Shown here piece by piece: positions 62,424 through 64,000 of a stretch of 64,000 bases of DNA (the stretch's first letter is position 1; every line of letters begins with the position of its first letter). The stretch spans positions 8,742,001 to 8,806,000 of the forward strand of contig NZ_CP109430.1 in assembly GCF_036250735.1 (NCBI RefSeq), read 5' to 3'. The position numbers were made by a program, and so were the translations under genes. Source of the stretch: Streptosporangium sp. NBC_01495. GTDB taxonomy: Bacteria > Actinomycetota > Actinomycetes > Streptosporangiales > Streptosporangiaceae. The notes below the pieces were generated by a model, which was given only the letters and a program-made list of their open reading frames with translations, ran no database searches and was not told the origin of the DNA.

Positions 62424-63257
62424 TCACCTGAAGGCGTCGACGTTGCGTCGCGCCCATTCGGCGAAGGCGCGGGGGGCGCGGCCGAGGATCCGTTCCACGT
62501 CGGGGCTCACCGTCTGTTCGGCGGCCGACGGCTCGCCCAGGATGGCGAGGGTGCCGTCCGCGACCGGCTCGGGCATGAAGCGCAGCATCTGCTCCCGGGC
62601 CTCCTCGCGGCTCTGCTCGACGAATCGCACCGGCGCGCCCAGCGCGTCCCCGATCGCCTGGGCCCGCTGACGCGGGGTGGTCGGCGCCGGTCCGGTGAGC
62701 TCGTACGTGTGACCGGCGTGCTCCCCTCCGCGCAGGACCACGGCCGCGACCTCGGCGATGTCGGCCGGGTCGACGGTCGGCAGCCCGACGTCGCCGAACG
62801 GCGCGGCGGCCGTCCGCCGCGAGCGGATCGTCTCCGCCCACGCGAACGCGTTGGAGTCGAAGCCTCCCGGCCGCAGGACGGTCCACTCCAGGCCCGACCG
62901 CTTGACGGTGTCCTCCAACGCCCGGAGGGGTGCATGGGAGCCGGACTCCGGTCGCGTCCCGGCGGCCTGGGAGGACTGCAGGACGATCCGCCGGACCCCG
63001 GCCGCCTTCGCGACGTCGAGGATGTGCCGCGAGTCCAGGTGCTCACCGGCACCGGCGACGAGGAGGAACAGCGCGTCGGCTCCGTCGAGGGCCGGCTTGA
63101 GGCTCTCCGGGTCGGCCAGGTCGGCCGTGTGGTGCGTCACGCCTTCCGGCATGTCCGAAGGCCGCCGCGAAACCGCCGCCACCCGCTCTCCGGCCTCGGC
63201 GAGCGCCCGCACGAGCACCCGTCCTACGTTCCCGGTCGATCCCGTAACCACGATCAT
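62424..63257 (-). CDS. NmrA-like NAD(P)-binding protein
   Basis: 277 residues. MIVVTGSTGNVGRVLVRALA is the GxxGxxG Rossmann start, and RRIVLQSSQAAG and HTYELTGPAPTT fit the NmrA/atypical SDR group. It is related to the reductase at 6803-7636 in fold and size but clearly diverged. It diverges from a TetR gene across a 90-bp region with inverted repeats. Likely an electrophile- or quinone-related reductase (inference). Confidence 0.88.
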   Translation of the reverse strand: MIVVTGSTGNVGRVLVRALAEAGERVAAVSRRPSDMPEGVTHHTADLADPESLKPALDGADALFLLVAGAGEHLDSRHILDVAKAAGVRRIVLQSSQAAGTRPESGSHAPLRALEDTVKRSGLEWTVLRPGGFDSNAFAWAETIRSRRTAAAPFGDVGLPTVDPADIAEVAAVVLRGGEHAGHTYELTGPAPTTPRQRAQAIGDALGAPVRFVEQSREEAREQMLRFMPEPVADGTLAILGEPSAAEQTVSPDVERILGRAPRAFAEWARRNVDAFR

Positions 63258-63283
63258 GAAAAGTCCCGCCCGTCGCGAGTGAG

Positions 63284-63356
63284 TTAGTTAACTGACTAAG
63301 TCGACCATAGCCAGCCCTCGCACCGGCTGTCTACACTTGTCAGTGAGATGACTGAC
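63284..63356. promoter_or_regulatory. Operator region of the divergent NmrA/TetR pair
   Basis: An imperfect palindrome TTAGTTAACTGACTAA (63284-63299) and a second site GTCAGT-gagatg-ACTGAC (63339-63356) followed by TTAGTTAAG share the words TTAGTTAA and ACTGAC. The second site overlaps the TetR start codon. TACACT at 63332-63337 could be a -10 box for an almost leaderless tetR-type transcript. Confidence 0.55.
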
Positions 63357-63920
63357 TTAGTTAAGACGAAGCAGAGCAAGAGGGAGCGGCTCGTGGCCGC
63401 CGCGTCCCGGGTCCTGCACGAGCAGGGCGTCGAGAAGACGACGCTGGCCGACATCGCCCGCGTGGCCGAGGTCCCCCTGGGCAACGTCTACTACTACTTC
63501 AAGACCAAGGACCGGCTCGTCGAGGCGGCGATCGACGCGCACGCGCTCAACTTCCGGGCGATGACCGCCTCGCTCGACCTGCACACCGCCCCCCGGGACC
63601 GCCTGAAGGCGCTCCTGCGCGGCTGGGTCGAGCAGCGCGAGCTCACCGCGCGGTACGGCTGTCCCACCGGCACCCTCTGCTCGGAGCTCGACAAGCGCAC
63701 CGACGGCCTGGACCGGGCTGCCGCCGAGGTCATGCGGTTGCTGATCGACTACGCCGAGCGGCAGTTCAGGTCGATGGGCCGATCCGACTCCCATGAGCTC
63801 GCGATCGCCCTGGTCGCCGCCTACCAGGGCATCTCGCTCCTCACCAACACCTTCAGGGACCCCGAGCTCATGGCCGGGGAGTGCCGTCGCCTGGAGCGCT
63901 GGATCGACTCACTCGCCTGA
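63348..63920 (+). CDS. TetR/AcrR family transcriptional regulator
   Basis: 190 residues. The N-terminal TetR helix-turn-helix is ASRVLHEQGVEKTTLADIAR followed by VPLGNVYYYFKTKDRLVEAA. The C-terminal ligand domain has the CGTLCSELD-like segment CPTGTLCSELDKR, as in TetR_C groups next to oxidoreductases. It should repress the divergent NmrA-like gene and itself. The last 80 bp of the window (63921-64000) show no further gene. Confidence 0.92.
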   Translation: MTDLVKTKQSKRERLVAAASRVLHEQGVEKTTLADIARVAEVPLGNVYYYFKTKDRLVEAAIDAHALNFRAMTASLDLHTAPRDRLKALLRGWVEQRELTARYGCPTGTLCSELDKRTDGLDRAAAEVMRLLIDYAERQFRSMGRSDSHELAIALVAAYQGISLLTNTFRDPELMAGECRRLERWIDSLA

Positions 63921-64000
63921 GGGGTGCCGTCGAAGGCGAACGTCCCTGACGCGGTACCGGTCGGCGGCCGGGGTCACCGTCCGGACGGGGTCACATCCGG

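Overview
The window is a stretch of chromosome from a very GC-rich actinomycete. Frequent GTG starts, leaderless-looking genes, a DUF5753/DUF397 remnant, repeated XRE-TPR regulators with small partner proteins, and a conserved purine/chaperonin/tRNA-modification gene block all suggest a Streptosporangiaceae-like organism. The family-level placement is an inference from gene content and order.

Layout. 0-8 kb: the 3' end of a polysaccharide deacetylase gene, a membrane acyltransferase, guaA, two SDR oxidoreductases, a DUF885 protein and a divergent NmrA-type reductase/HxlR pair. 8-13 kb: a PLP decarboxylase, then an accessory locus. In that locus an XRE-TPR regulator diverges from two translationally coupled genes, one of which fuses a small unknown domain to a GHKL ATPase. 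13-27 kb: a ChoD-like GMC oxidoreductase with a GabD2-like dehydrogenase, a beta-propeller lipoprotein, a secreted M36 metallopeptidase, glpD, a DUF5753-DUF397 remnant, a small secreted protein and nagA. 27-36 kb: guaB3, guaB, a TrmB/LuxR-like regulator, a DUF5319 protein, a short RsdA-like anti-sigma factor, a SigD-like sigma factor, groL and groES behind a textbook promoter plus CIRCE. 36-40.7 kb: a THUMP-like methyltransferase, a coiled-coil protein and a divergent MarR/Old-Yellow-Enzyme pair. 40.8-54 kb: tsaD-rimI-tsaB, an inserted class F sortase with a lipoprotein, tsaE, a hydrolase, alr, nnrD, acpS, a PhoX-like protein, glmS and divergent coaA. 54-62 kb: an accessory island with three more TPR-type regulators, a GntR regulator, a GNAT enzyme, several small unknown proteins, a degraded GNAT copy and an exact 42-bp repeat pair. 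62.4-64 kb: an NmrA-type reductase divergent from a TetR regulator.

How the genes work together. guaB, guaB3 and guaA belong to GMP synthesis. tsaB/D/E and rimI serve t6A tRNA modification and ribosomal protein acetylation. alr, glmS and nagA feed cell-wall precursors. acpS and coaA supply CoA and holo-ACP. nnrD repairs NAD(P)H hydrates. The order guaA, choD-like, guaB3, guaB, DUF5319, rsdA, sigD, groEL, groES, tsaD, rimI, tsaB, tsaE, alr, nnrD, glmS matches that of Mycobacterium tuberculosis Rv3396c-Rv3436c, with extra genes inserted.

The most unusual material lies between the core genes. There are tandem arrays of small hairpins (guaB-guaB3, glmS-coaA), other short tandem arrays, duplicated gene ends, and two accessory loci linking XRE-TPR regulators to a shared small-protein family, once alone and once fused to a GHKL ATPase. 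I saw no rRNA, tRNA, CRISPR array, transposase or plasmid/phage replication gene.
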